64,000 nucleotides of DNA from Brachypodium distachyon (GCF_000005505.3 NC_016134.3:1178001-1242000); one strand, 5' to 3'; shown: positions 23,042-33,639, numbered from the stretch's first letter. A program made the numbers and translations. The notes: generated from the letters alone by a model not told the origin.

Positions 23042-23100
23042 CTTAATTTGGAAGATGTAGTACTGCTACTGCGTGGAGGCAACGTAGTGCGTAGATTTCT

Positions 23101-23109
23101 TCATATAGC
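23101..23109 (-). promoter_or_regulatory. TATA-like element of DUF594 copy 1
   Basis: On the minus strand GCTATATGA, about 60 bp before the ATG. The same position in copy 2 holds a longer TATATATATG. Confidence 0.4.
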
Positions 23110-23179
23110 AGCTCCTTGCATACATATGTACATATATATGGACATCTAGCTAGTAGTGAAGACGGAACTGCGTCAACAC

Positions 23180-24620
23180 CAAGACATAAATTTAATAGAA
23201 AGTGAAAGCGCTGGTAGTGTCTCATATGGCACCTTCTTTGTTTTGTCTCTGCTTTTCTTTTTGCAAATTGTAAGGCTTCCCTTACATCTCTAGCTGGAAT
23301 TTGCTTGTAGTTGATCTGAGAGGAATCTGTCATTTCTAAGTATGGTACATATACTACATGTGTCATCTGATCAACATCCTTTTTCTTCTTTAGCAAGAAT
23401 ATATCTTTCTTCTTTCCTCTGCCTCTTTGTTCGTCTTTATTCCAAATTGCAAGGTGCTTTAATTTGTATCCACATGTCCCAACATCTCTTGGTTGAATTT
23501 GCTTTATGTTCATCCTAGAGGAATATTAATTTGTCATGTTTACGATACTGCCTTTGCTGGTTTGATCATTTCATAAGACAACGTTTCGACTAGCAAAGAT
23601 CGATTTCTCTCGGTTGGTTCAGCAATTGCAGGCAGCACGGTCGTCTCTACTTAATCGACAGTTACCTGTTCTCACTGAAAGGTCGGGAACCCCGTTGCCA
23701 CCGGTGTGGCTCGTATTTCGGAATGATGAGCTATTGCTCTCTCCTTTCAAACATATATGAGGCCAACACTCAATTTTATGCAAAACTTTAGTTAACTACA
23801 TATTATATAAATAATATTTGACATATGTGTATAAAGGTTATACCAATAAACATATTTTCCAATACGAATCCAATAATGTCACTTCTATGTCATAATAACC
23901 CCATACTGCTAGTCTAACGGTCAAAGTTTGACATAAATTTTGTGTTGGCCTTGTAACAGAATCGATGAACAACACCAAGATATATAGATTTAATAGTGTG
24001 AAAGGATGACCATATGGCATGCATGATCATTTGATTAGTACCTTTCTTCTTTCTTCGATCTGTCTCTACCCTTTCATTTTGCAAATTGCAAGGCTTCCCC
24101 ACATCTCTAGCTGGAATTTGCTTTTAGTTTATCCGAGAGGAATTTTCCATTTTTCTCAGTACACTACATATTGATCAAAGTCTTGACTTGTCAAAACATG
24201 TTACATGTTTAAAATAGAGCGATTAATATTTTATAAATTTGTAAAGCCTTCACGATTTCAGTGTACTGTGCTATCAGATAGGCGTGTATGCGAAGATTGT
24301 GTGTATGTTTATTCGTATGAAAAAGGGTCCGCACTATCCTTCTCGGCCCGGGCCTCCAGTATGTTAGGACCGGCCCTGATGCTGCGTGCATGTGTCATCT
24401 GATCGACATCCTTATTCTCCTTTTGCGAGGAATATATCGTATTCTGTCCTCAGCCTCTTTACTTGTCTTTATTCCAAATTGCAAAGCGCGCGCTTTAATT
24501 CCTATCCGGCCAGCTCTCCCAACATCTCTCGGTGGGATTTGCTTTTTGGTTTATAGCAGAGAACAATAATTTCTCATGTTCATGCTACTACATTTGCTGG
24601 TTTGATCCTTTCACGTAGCA
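23180..24620 (-). repeat. Two tandem copies of a DUF594 upstream (promoter) unit
   Basis: Two diverged copies (about 23180-23575 and 23960-24620) of a ~400-600 bp unit. Shared landmarks, in order on the + strand: AATTTAATAG...GTGAAAG, a CATATGGCA...TGATCATTTGAT region, GGCTTCCC..ACATCTCTAGCTGGAATTTGCTT, TGTGTCATCTGATC, CTTTATTCCAAATTGCAA, and ATTTGCTGGTTTGATC. The first lies directly upstream of the gene, and the second is a displaced extra copy. Similar units occur at 40789-42330 and, inverted, at 35219-35770. Confidence 0.7.
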
Positions 24621-24639
24621 TAATACTCCCTTCGTTTCT

Positions 24640-25819
24640 AAATACTTGTCGTGGTTTTAGTGCAAGAGAAGTATTCTCCTACCGCTCTACTACATTAAAA
24701 AAAGATAACATGTAAAAATATTGCAAGGTGTGTGTGTTGAAGGAAAAAAAAAGAAACGTATGAGGTCTAATGGGGTTTTTGTGAGGCCCCCGCCAACAGT
24801 TACTGAAATTTAGTTAAATCGGAGTTAAATTTTAGTAAAAGTGGGGTGAAATTCGAACATTCAAATTTCATTTCTTTTGTTTTACCAAGATCTCAATTTG
24901 ATTTCACTAAGATTTTCAAAATTTGTTAATGTTTTATTTCGGTTGTAAAACTGGAGTGGAATCAGAATGAATTATTAATGAAAGTTTCAAATTTAATATT
25001 GTTCATTTCGCTTCCATTAAACTTTTGGTTTTGCATGCACGCTAGCCTAGCAAGAGAAAAGTATATTTTTAGTCTCAATTGATATGAAAGGTCATTTTTT
25101 TCCAACGGCCGCGCCAATTAAGCATGACGGCACTTCATTAAAAGGCTTAGCGGAGCAAAAAGTTCTCAGGTTTAACACAAAAGGCAAAGTAACACGACTA
25201 AGACTAAAGTACTTCAAGCTACTAATTAACGACAAAAGGCTAAAAAGAAACTTATTACAGATCCACAAGGCAAAAACAATGTCAATCGGGAACCCAAACT
25301 TAACCAACACACTGCACCATCTACAAACCATCAATTCTCATCATTCGCAGAGTCCTCGATCTGACGAACCCCTCCAGCTTGGTTGCTACCAGCCTGAACC
25401 TCAACTTCCAATGTTGTCTTCTGTTGTACATTGAAATTTATAATTCGAAATTTCTGAACCATCAATTCTCATCATTCGAAATTTCTGAACTTTGCAAGTT
25501 TCTGATTGAAATTTATCCAACCTTCTCTCATGCATTGCAAATTTCTGAACATTGCAAGGTCTCATATATACATTGCAAAAGATGAGCAAACAAAATGCAT
25601 AGTACAAAACGCACAGTCAAGATTTGTACCCCAACTATCATACATTCATTTTTCATCACAAAAAGAGCACAATCAAGATTTGTACGCCAAATATCATACA
25701 CTCTAATACTCTACAGCTGCACAACAGGGCAATTTTCTTATTGAAGCAAGCACAGATAGATGCATATGATCATGAGACAACAGATGCCATTTGCCAAGCA
25801 GTCAAAAAAAGAATCTGTA
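24640..25819 (-). other. Spacer with possible transposon or gene 3' remnant
   Basis: A lone Stowaway-like end lies at 24624 (CTCCCTTCGTTTCTAAATAC). From about 25435 down to 25080, read on the minus strand, the sequence resembles a short coding tail followed by a 3' UTR, but no family is recognised. Internal direct repeats (AACCATCAATTCTCATCATTCG at ~25325 and ~25458; CAAGATTTGTAC at ~25618 and ~25675) are present. The last ~200 bp are the likely 3' UTR of the LEA2 gene. Confidence 0.3.
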
Positions 25820-26491
25820 TCATGGCGTGCAGTTGAAGACCGTAGCAGTAGCGTTCCTACCAAAGCTGACCTGCGAGCAGGACGCCCTCACGTCGTAGGA
25901 CCTTGTGCTGATCCCTCCTGATCCGGCCTTGAACCACACCTTGGCTATCACCACCACCGTGCAGTTGGACCAGTCCCTGTTGTTGGCCGTGGAGGCCGAC
26001 GCCGGCGGGCTCATCGCCGGAGCCCCGGCATCGCCGCCAGCTTTCACGGGCGGCTTGTCGTTGTCCTTCTTGCCGCCGGTGCCCATGACCGTCTTGGACT
26101 GCCAGTACTCCGCCGACACGCTCATCCGCGTCTCGTGATTCGGCGGCTGCGTCCTCCCGTCCGGCGCCAGCGCAGTCCTGTTGACGAGCGCCGGCACCCA
26201 CACGGTCTGGCTGTACCATACCTCGGCGTCCAGGGCGCCGTAGAGCACCGCCATGCGCGGGCTGCGGTTGCGCGCCACCAGGGTGAAGTTGTAGAACTGC
26301 GTGTCCTCCGAGTCGCTGGCGATGGCGTCGGCGATGGAGAAGGAGATGCGCGCCGGGGCGAGGCTGATGGAGATGCCGGCCGTGATGGTCACGGCCACCA
26401 GGGATCCGATCAAGGTTGCCAGTATGATTTGCTTGTGGCTCCATTTGCTGGGAGGACGGATGTGAAATTTCTGAAGAATTGGATTTGCCAT
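25820..26491 (-). CDS. Small LEA2 / NDR1-HIN1-like membrane protein, copy 1
   Basis: An intronless frame of 223 residues. LEA2 (NHL) proteins are usually plasma-membrane-anchored with an outward-facing LEA2 beta fold, and several act in pathogen responses; function here is inferred from family only. Seen: a basic N-terminus (KFHIRPPSKWSHKQ), one membrane segment at residues ~20-42 (IILATLIGSLVAVTITAGIS), then a LEA2-type domain with FYNFTLVARNRSPRMAVLYG, WYSQTVWVPAL, VVVIAKVWFK and SCSQVSFG. Several N-x-S/T sites (NFT, NRS, NRT, NCT, NAT) fit an exposed, glycosylated domain. A glycine/proline-rich insert sits at residues ~140-165. Close paralogue: 42930-43595. The ATG at 26491 is the first in frame, and TATA lies 55 bp upstream. 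Confidence 0.85.
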   Translation of the reverse strand: MANPILQKFHIRPPSKWSHKQIILATLIGSLVAVTITAGISISLAPARISFSIADAIASDSEDTQFYNFTLVARNRSPRMAVLYGALDAEVWYSQTVWVPALVNRTALAPDGRTQPPNHETRMSVSAEYWQSKTVMGTGGKKDNDKPPVKAGGDAGAPAMSPPASASTANNRDWSNCTVVVIAKVWFKAGSGGISTRSYDVRASCSQVSFGRNATATVFNCTP

Positions 26492-26543
26492 TCAAAGCAG
26501 AGCTATTTGTCCTGGAAGGCAGGGACTGTACTAGCTAGCTACT

Positions 26544-26551
26544 CCTATATA
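26544..26551 (-). promoter_or_regulatory. TATA box of small LEA2 copy 1
   Basis: CTATATAG inside TAGCTAGCTACTCCTATATA, conserved at the same place before copy 2 (43668-43675). Confidence 0.6.
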
Positions 26552-27375
26552 GTATAGCAGAATACTGGTAGTTATCATAATATGCAGTTTCATTGTACTT
26601 CTTTTTAAAAGTTAGACACATAGTTATAGGTCTTTGATCACAGTATATGAATTGAGCATGCGAGAGTAATATCATTTTATTTGTCTTGCAAAATACTTGT
26701 ATCCCGTATATTATTTTACTAACTTTATAAATTATTATGTATAAGTCAAAATTAATAGTCAAAGTTTTAAAGCGTTGACCGCACGTAAATTATATGTTTT
26801 ATATTTCGGAAAGAGAAAGTATTTGGAAATATCTGGACCCCTAAATATAGGATGAATTTTAGCCTTTGGATCTGGATTTGGCATACTCTTTCTGTTAAAA
26901 ATCAGCACCTAGGTGTTCCGATCACTAGGGGAATTTCTCTAGATAAACGATCTCTATCCACCGTCGATCGACAGAATCGGTCTATACTTCCTGCCTGGGC
27001 CATGTTCCTATGGTCTTTTTCCCGCGCTATTTTCCCTACTTCCTCCCAACCTCCTCCTTTTGATGGTGCCCATATGTTCTGTCTTGAGCGCCTCCCGTTC
27101 TGAGCTCCTCCGGTCCTCCTACGCATCTTTGTTTCCCGCGCTCCCCCGATGCCTCCTCCTGAGCCTCCATGGATGTCCCATGCATGGAAAAGATTGAGTT
27201 CGTGCCACTGAGTCTAGAACAAGTTTGTCGAAATGGATTCAGGGCAGCTTGCATGATCCGAATCTGATAGTGCTTCGGTGAGCCAAATTTTTCACCCGTG
27301 TACCCGAATCATCGAACACGAGTGCTGCCTCAAAAAAAACGAACACGAGTGCATCTGTTTTTTTTATCATGCCAA

Positions 27376-27570
27376 GGTGTTTCAAACATGTTGTATAGAG
27401 TATGTTGTTTGTTGCGGACACATGGTTGATGTTGTAAATCACTCTGAAATCTGCCGTGGAGAGTTGATTATATGTTGCAGATGCGTATCTATGATGTTGC
27501 ATGTGTCATCTCCATAAGTTGTATATTGCATGTGTCATCTCCATAAGTTGTATGCATTGGTTTTCATGTT
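27376..27570. repeat. Segment shared with 43741-43897 (upstream of small LEA2 genes)
   Basis: GGTGTTTCAAACATG, GTTTGTTGCGGAC, GAGTTGATTATATG and TTTTCATGTTG occur in the same order in both places, about 0.9 kb upstream of copy 1 and 0.15 kb upstream of copy 2. It marks the extent of the segmental duplication. Confidence 0.65.
27497..27553. repeat. 29 bp tandem repeat, two units
   Basis: Two adjacent units starting TTGCATGTGTCATCTCCATA and continuing AGTTGTAT, identical except for the last base. The region upstream of the second LEA2 copy has only one similar unit. Confidence 0.8.
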
Positions 27571-28714
27571 GTGTGATGACCAGTGAGGAACTGACCGAGT
27601 GAGCGTGTGGTCTCTTTTTAGCCCTATGGGAGTCTCTTGTATTGTGGTGCAACTCTGTCCCCGTTACGAAGGTGTGATTAAACTTCACCTTTATGTCTTA
27701 CCACCTAGCTAATTAGCCTTTGAGGTTTTTAAGAATTTATATTTGGATGAGACAAATATCCAACAAAGTCTATGTCACATCCATTCTTTTTGTTCACTGC
27801 GCGCTGTGATCTTCGTGTCAGCATGACTTCGGCTGCGTTTGGCATTGCGGTGGATTCTCGTAATTCCGTTTTTTAACCCGTTTTTTACTATTTTCGTGTT
27901 TGTCTAACCAACATTTTCGTACTTTCGTGTGTATTTTTCCACTGCAAATTATAAAATAAGTTCAGCACGGCACAGGCTTCATTTGGATCAATTGGAACAA
28001 AAGCAGGCGGGTAGATGTCACTGTTGGCTGCTTAGCTGGCCGGAGAGCATTGATTCGGTGATCGCCGATGATTGTAAGCCTGATATTGAGTAATGAAATT
28101 CTCTTTTCCCCCACACAAAAAAAAAGGAACAAAGGCAGGCGAATCAATGTCGTCTTTTTAATAAAGATTTCAAAAAATAAAAAATATATAAATGACGTTA
28201 CAGTCGGAACAAATGCATGCGCATCAATGCCATCTCTTTTTACAAAGCACGGTACAGCTTTTTTGTAAAGCAAATAACTCACTCTCACCAAAAACAAAAC
28301 AAAAAAGCTTTATCCCTTTGCTTTTGCTTGGCACCGAGTCAACTTTTGAGTGGTTTTGTGAAATGTACTCAAATTTTACTATAAATTATGATATAAAATT
28401 AACCATATAAAAAATAAAAGGTTGTCTCATGTACAAAACATACATGATAGTACTATATTTCCTGTAACTAACGATCAATCATACTCTCATTCCGAACTTT
28501 ATTTGAGTGTATTGCTTTAATATCACTACAAGCACAATATATCAGACCTTCCAAACAAGTGAAATGACCAACCGGTCTACCATGACTTACTAGCATTTGA
28601 GTGTTTTATAATCCATATTAGCTAGTCTAATACTAGATCATTAATTACTATATATATTAATTAGACAGCATCTCAACCCCGAATAATATCTATCTACGCC
28701 CGTTCACATGTAAG

Positions 28715-28725
28715 GCATATATATG
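28715..28725 (+). promoter_or_regulatory. TATA box of large LEA2 copy A
   Basis: GCATATATATG about 75 bp before the ATG at 28799. Confidence 0.55.
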
Positions 28726-28798
28726 TACTGATCTTCTTCCTCCAATCCTCCCCCGTTCTTCCCTAAAGAACTCAGGCATCGAGCTAACTGGCCACACG

Positions 28799-29869
28799 AT
28801 GAGTGACATCAAATATATCATTGTAAGCGACGTGGAGGGCGAGAAAGGGGAGCAGCCTGGCTGCTGCTCTAGAAGTCGACCCTTCCCGTGCCTAGCCGTG
28901 GTGCGGTACGTGGCTGCCGGCGTGGTAGCCGTGCTGGCCGTGACGGTGATCTCCATGGTGATCCGCGCCATGCTCCGGTCCGAAGACATCCGCCTCTTCG
29001 TCAACAACGGCTACATCGGCGCCGACAGCCTCTGGGTCAGCGAGATCACCCACGATGCTGTGGTGAAAGTGACTCCCATCGGAGCCGGAGCCGGAGCCGG
29101 ACGCGGGCATCCCAAGACCACCACGTCGGCAACTGAAGCTGCACAGATCGGAGTAAGCAAGAGTGATTTACCAGAAGAAACACCTGAGGTAACCCAAGTC
29201 AACCCATACACCACGGGTGCTAATTTAGGCACTGGTGATTATGGTGGCGACGCGGCGGGGGCGGGGGCAATTTCCAAGAGCGGGGGATCATGCTACCTTG
29301 GCTGCTCCGGCGGGAGCGGGAGCGGCACCACTTTCAACAACCCGCCGCCGGCTCCCCCAGCAAGCAAGGTCACGCTGCGGCCGCCGGCCGTGACGAACCT
29401 CCGCGTCATCCTCGTCATCAACAACCCCGGCGGCCGCAGCAAGATCGACTGCAACGACACCGTGGTGACAATCAGCGACGCGGCGGCGAACACGAACCAG
29501 AAGATCGTCACGCTGCAGCTGAGCAACTTCACGGTGCCGGAGCAGACGACCATCACGCTTCAGAAGCGGCCCAAGATCACCGACCAGGCCGTGCTCAACT
29601 ACATCTGGGACAGGTACGGCGGGAGGTCGACCTTCGGCGTCGCGGTGCGGGTGAGCTCCACCGTCGTCTCCTACCCGCTGGGGAAGATGACGGAGCCCAA
29701 GAGGCAGACCTACAATTGCCGGTCGGTCACCCTTGGCCTCGTGCAAGACGAAGCCTCCTTTGCCAACCAGGTAGATTGCACCGCGGCTGAGAATGACAAG
29801 GAACCAAAAACAGCACCGCCGGCCGCGGCACCGACGTCGCTTGCGCCGGCACCGGCGCCGGCGCACTAA
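28799..29869 (+). CDS. Large LEA2 / NHL-like membrane protein, copy A
   Basis: An intronless frame of 356 residues. A cytosolic N-terminus starts MSDIKYIIVSDVE and has Cys/Arg-rich CCSRSRPFPC. One long membrane segment follows at residues ~33-57 (VVRYVAAGVVAVLAVTVISM). Next comes LRSEDIRLFVNNGYIGADSLW, then a low-complexity Gly/Thr/Ala linker (residues ~95-190) with GCYLGC-like SCYLGCSG. The LEA2-type domain (residues ~195-325) contains NLRVILVINNPGGRSKIDCN, TLQLSNFTV, YIWDRYGGRSTFGVAVRVSS and SYPLGKMTEPK. The tail is Ala/Pro repeats (APAPAPAH). The domain layout matches the minus-strand copy at 33909-34877, with the linker much less conserved than the two domains. Role unknown; membrane-anchored signalling or defence is a family-level guess. 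Confidence 0.82.
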   Translation: MSDIKYIIVSDVEGEKGEQPGCCSRSRPFPCLAVVRYVAAGVVAVLAVTVISMVIRAMLRSEDIRLFVNNGYIGADSLWVSEITHDAVVKVTPIGAGAGAGRGHPKTTTSATEAAQIGVSKSDLPEETPEVTQVNPYTTGANLGTGDYGGDAAGAGAISKSGGSCYLGCSGGSGSGTTFNNPPPAPPASKVTLRPPAVTNLRVILVINNPGGRSKIDCNDTVVTISDAAANTNQKIVTLQLSNFTVPEQTTITLQKRPKITDQAVLNYIWDRYGGRSTFGVAVRVSSTVVSYPLGKMTEPKRQTYNCRSVTLGLVQDEASFANQVDCTAAENDKEPKTAPPAAAPTSLAPAPAPAH

Positions 29870-31005
29870 TCGAGGCTATCCTCAACTTATTTCGTGTGGT
29901 ATGACCTTCTGATCTTGCTCTGATCTCTTTAGCCCTTGCATGATCTTTCTTATTTTCTTTAGTTTCCCTTCGGCTTCATTCAGCTGCTAATATACGATCT
30001 TTCTTCTCCATGCAGCCATCCCTCTCTTTCAGCGATAACCTGCGCTGGAGGATCACTCATGTATGCAAGTACCAATTAATTAATTGCTCAGCATTTGCAA
30101 TTTGATGTGTGCGTTTTGCTAATTGTTTGCGTTAATGGATGCCGAGTTTATTCAAAGCACACCAGGCTAGCAACAATGCTTGGTCGCAGCAGCCATTTGG
30201 ATGGTCACCCGGCCGGCAACTCCCTCAAACGCCCCTCTGGTTTCTCCCCAAGAAAGTACGGAGTACATCTAAACTAGCGGGGTTTTGGACGTGTCAATGA
30301 TCCACAGTGTGTAGTGTCTATGTTGAGAATCTTGCTGAAGTGTCGACAGTGAGATGGAAAGGGTGTCCTCGAGGAGGAACTTGAAAACGTTCCATAAAGG
30401 GACTCCACGATTGCTCCGTCAACAGTACAATTTTTTTTTTCTTTCAGAAAGAAGGATAATCTCGGCCTCTGAAGGTGATATATATGATTTTTTCCGGCTA
30501 GCCGAATGGCCGTGCATTGCTACGGAATAACAAAATGAAATGATACACTGGAAGACATATGTGTAAAACAACTTCTTCCTCTTTTTGGTCTTCTTTGACG
30601 ACCACCAAACATCTCTTTGAAAAAGGTTACTTCCGAAGATTATATTTTTATACTCTACTTCCTCATAAGAGTATAGTCATGCCGTAGGGGTCGTAGGTGC
30701 ATGGATCCTGGCCAAACACACACACAAGGGGTTGAAATGAATAACATATTTCTTTTTCTGACGTATGGATCGATACCCCGTGACAAGACGATCAGCTCAG
30801 CAAATTAGAGCTACCATCATCGATCATTTTCGGGACTTTGACTAAAAGAGGTACTCTACGTTCCTTTTTTAGTAAAGAAGTATCTCGGCAGTGGGGTCAA
30901 AACAGAGAATGTCCCTTTTTTGATGGAAGTTTTTCTCCATGGTGATTGTTCTATTTGGGCACGAATTGAGAGCCCGCAGTTATCCCATTTCATTACATGC
31001 CTTCA
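29870..31005. other. Spacer 3' of large LEA2 copy A
   Basis: Possible 3' UTR with a small intron (donor near 29899, acceptor ATGCAG at 30016). A fragment near 30445 (AAGGATAATCTCGGCCTCTG) recurs near 32676 and looks like a transposon end. No gene was recognised. Confidence 0.35.
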
Positions 31006-31236
31006 CTATGACTCTCCTGCATTTTCCCTACACTCACCATATATTCCCTGCCCCGGGTAATAGGGCACACCGGTCTCATGCAGCCACTCATCCCCACGGA
31101 AGAACTTTCGCTGCGTGAACTTCTTGGCCTTGCCGTCATTCTTCATTTCATATAATAGAATACGCAACAGTTGCCCCCACCCCCCTTCCCAAAAATATTT
31201 TTTAGTTGCCTCCAAACCGAAGATAAAGTGAAACAT
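31006..31236 (-). pseudogene. Unrecognised gene fragment
   Basis: The minus-strand frame includes GKAKKFTQRKFFRGDEW and HETGVPYYPGQGIYG, which read like a real exon rather than random sequence. It is preceded upstream by a C-rich, possibly slipped region. I do not recognise the family. With the fragment at 31630-31800 it may be a decayed minus-strand gene. Confidence 0.3.
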
Positions 31237-31333
31237 GACCTACGAGAGAAACACAAGGTATTTTGAGCGAGAGAGCGCGTTGGAGTATCGTGAAGCTAGA
31301 ATTAATTGTGTGGTAGCCCAGGGGACAAGTGCG

Positions 31334-31352
31334 CCCCCCCCCCCCCCCCCCC
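31334..31352. repeat. C19 homopolymer with nearby G8 run
   Basis: Nineteen cytosines in a row, followed 18 bp later by eight guanines (31371-31378). The runs can pair, and C/G runs of this length are unstable; an assembly or sequencing error in length is possible. Confidence 0.85.
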
Positions 31353-31627
31353 TCGAGGCTAAAAAGTCAAGGGGGGGGCCTACATTTTAGCCCCCCAAAA
31401 CATGTTGGTATAGTTCAGCCATTGCATGATACCAATACTTAAATACATTTTAAAAATAGAGAAACTTTTACCAGGAACATAGTTTCCTCAAGATCTACTA
31501 TTGATAATGAAAAAAATCAAGAAAATGAAAGAATAGTAGGTCTTAAAAGGCGTCTTCTCGAGATTATCCTAAATACTCCAACGGAAATGCATGAGCATGT
31601 AACATTAGAAAAAGAGGAAAAAATGTT

Positions 31628-31805
31628 TTACAACTCAAAAATAACATTGTAGGCGCAAAAAAACTTCGAACCGTCATGGTAGTCGAGGCCAATGTGCCGG
31701 CGGCCTCCATCGCCGTCTCGTTCAAATAAATGACAGTTGTCTGTGCCAACCAGCGAAACAAAGGTCTTCAGCGCTTCCGCTGTAACATTCTCGCTACATT
31801 GCATC
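31628..31805 (-). pseudogene. Second unrecognised minus-strand fragment
   Basis: The frame contains ENVTAEALKTFVSLVGTD, CHLFERDGDGG and HIGLDYHDGSKFFCAYN before a stop. It looks protein-like but has no partner exons in order. Family unknown. Confidence 0.3.
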
Positions 31806-32250
31806 AATGTCAATTAATTAGAACTAGTTAAATGCATAAGCATCTCTTAAGAATCGGTGACTAATCAAGCACTCATGCTTTCTAGTATTACTCCCAACAT
31901 TACAAAATTATAAAGAATATCTTGACTGGGCACAAACATTATCAAAACAATTGAAAGAAAAGAGGAAATGATCATTATACCAACGACGAAGATATGTGTA
32001 GCTGGGGGGCGCTGCCCTCCCCCACTTTTTACCTGTTATCTCTTGGAAATCATTTATAATATAAAACGACGGGCAGGGATCGAGCGACTCCGGCAAATAG
32101 TGGAGGGGAGAGAAGAAGAGGGCTTCGGCCCTCTTAGAGGGATATTTCGTCTGCAGATGCTCGTTTGGGAGGTTACGTGCGAGAGAGTTCTTTCGGTAAC
32201 CTCTGCACGTCTGGACCATCTGGTGCATGCATGATGTTTGAATAATGACA

Positions 32251-32653
32251 GGATGGAGAAGCTTGAACTGAAGAACCTAAGGTGCCAGGCGAAGGTGGCC
32301 GGGACGGTTTTGATGGTGGCCGGCACGTCTCTTATGACGCTGTATAAGGGCCGTCTGATGGAGCTCAGGCACGGTGGCGCCGCCGCAGTGGCCCTCGCCG
32401 CCGCCGTGACAGCCATTGCGACGAGGGAGTGGATCATCGGCTCAATCTTCCTCCTCCTCGTCGCTCCTTATCCTCTAGACGCACACCATTAAGAGGTACT
32501 CCGCCCACCTCTCCCTCTCCACTCTCATCTCCTTCTTCGTCGACACGCTCCAATCAACTGCCGTCGCCTTCGTCATGGAGCGGGAGCGCCGCGGCTCCGT
32601 CGTACGTCTGGGCCATCGGCTTCGATATCAACCTCCTTATCGCCGCGTACGCC
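32251..32653 (+). pseudogene. WAT1-related (nodulin MtN21/EamA) transporter pseudogene
   Basis: It starts after an acceptor (AATGACAG) and reads MEKLELKNLRCQAKVAGTVL then VAGTSLMTLYKG, the conserved middle of WAT1-type drug/metabolite transporters. It continues ATREWIIGSIFLL, then changes frame. In a second frame comes HTIKRYSAHLSLSTLISFFV, then TLQSTAVAFVMER, and after another shift WAIGFDINLLIAAYA with a donor GTAAGT at 32654. At least two frameshifts and loss of the segment after GSIFLL make this exon non-functional. Only about 130 of the usual ~370 residues remain and no other WAT1 exons were found nearby. Confidence 0.75.
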
Positions 32654-33126
32654 GTAAGTAATCTACCCCATAGAAAAGAAGGATAACCTCGGCCTCTGCA
32701 GGCGGTGATGTATACAACTAGAGCGCAGGGAGTCGAGTGTTAAGCCCACAGTAGTCTGATCTTGATCAATATCCAAATCCAAGTACAACGAGAGTACAGT
32801 AGCAGCAAGCAAAGGGAGGTTTTGGGGGAATAGAGTTCAGATTGGGAGAGAAGCAAAGACAGGGAATCTCAGATATATTTCACAGTCTTCTTCATCGCTA
32901 CCTATTACAGCCAGGAGTCTTGCCTTTTAGGCCGTATCGCTGCTCACTTGGTCTTCCCTGGGCTTGGGTACTGCCGTAGCCACCGCTTGCTCCCTGGGTG
33001 CTGGGTCATACTTTGGGTTGGGTTTGGGCTCCCGTGTTGGCCTGCTGAGTCTGGTCAGGCATCCTGTTCCGGAGAGGGGCCAATTGCGAGATAAAACGAG
33101 GTGGGCTCATGGCCCAAAACAGACAA

Positions 33127-33639
33127 CCTCTGTCACGATGGACCAAGCCGGCTGCGCTGCCGTTGGAGTCAGGTATACTTTCTCCGATTCATAAAAAATG
33201 TCGTGCATTATGTATTAAGTTGGTGCAAATTTTATACTAAGTTGACGATATTCTTATGGATTGGAGGGAGTATCGTATAAAGTTGAGTTTGTTCTCGAAA
33301 AATATATAAAATTGAGTAAATTTCACAAATGCAAGGGCTTATGTAACAAAAAAATCACGAACAAGGATTAGAGTCACTTATGCAGGACTGACCTCTGTCG
33401 CGATGGACCAAGCCGGCTGGCTGCCATTAGAGTCACATGTACTCTTCCAATCCATAAAAAATGTCGTGCATTTTGTATTAAGTTAGTGCAAATTTTGTAC
33501 TAAGTGAACGATATTTCTACGGATCGGACGGAGTATCATATAAAGTTGAGTTTGTTCTTAAAAAATATATAAAATTGAATAAATTGCACAAAACCATGTA
33601 TGCAAGGGCTTATGTAACAAAAAATCACAGACAAGGATT
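33127..33639. repeat. Tandem duplication of a ~245 bp segment containing a MITE
   Basis: Unit A, 33127-33369, and unit B, 33392-33639, align along their length: CCTCTGTC.CGATGGACCAAG, AAAAAATGTCGTGCATT, TATAAAGTTGAGTTTGTTCT, TGCAAGGGCTTATGTAACAA and ACAAGGATT occur in the same order. Each contains the same Stowaway-like element (complete with TA ends at 33176-33272 in unit A), so the MITE was there before the duplication. Confidence 0.85.
33176..33272. mobile_element. Stowaway-type MITE (in duplicated unit)
   Basis: TA-flanked, ~97 bp: CTTTCTCCGATTCATAAAAA at the left and TTCTTATGGATTGGAGGGAG at the right. The copy in unit B is at about 33434-33534. Confidence 0.65.

Larger units (their letters stand above)
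26560..28714. other. Spacer between small and large LEA2 genes
   Basis: No gene recognised. It holds CT-rich sequence at 26990-27170, a segment (27376-27570) shared with the region upstream of the other small LEA2 gene, a 29 bp tandem repeat at 27497, and three diverged copies of GGAACAAA.GCA.GCG at about 27990, 28127 and 28206. Confidence 0.4.
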
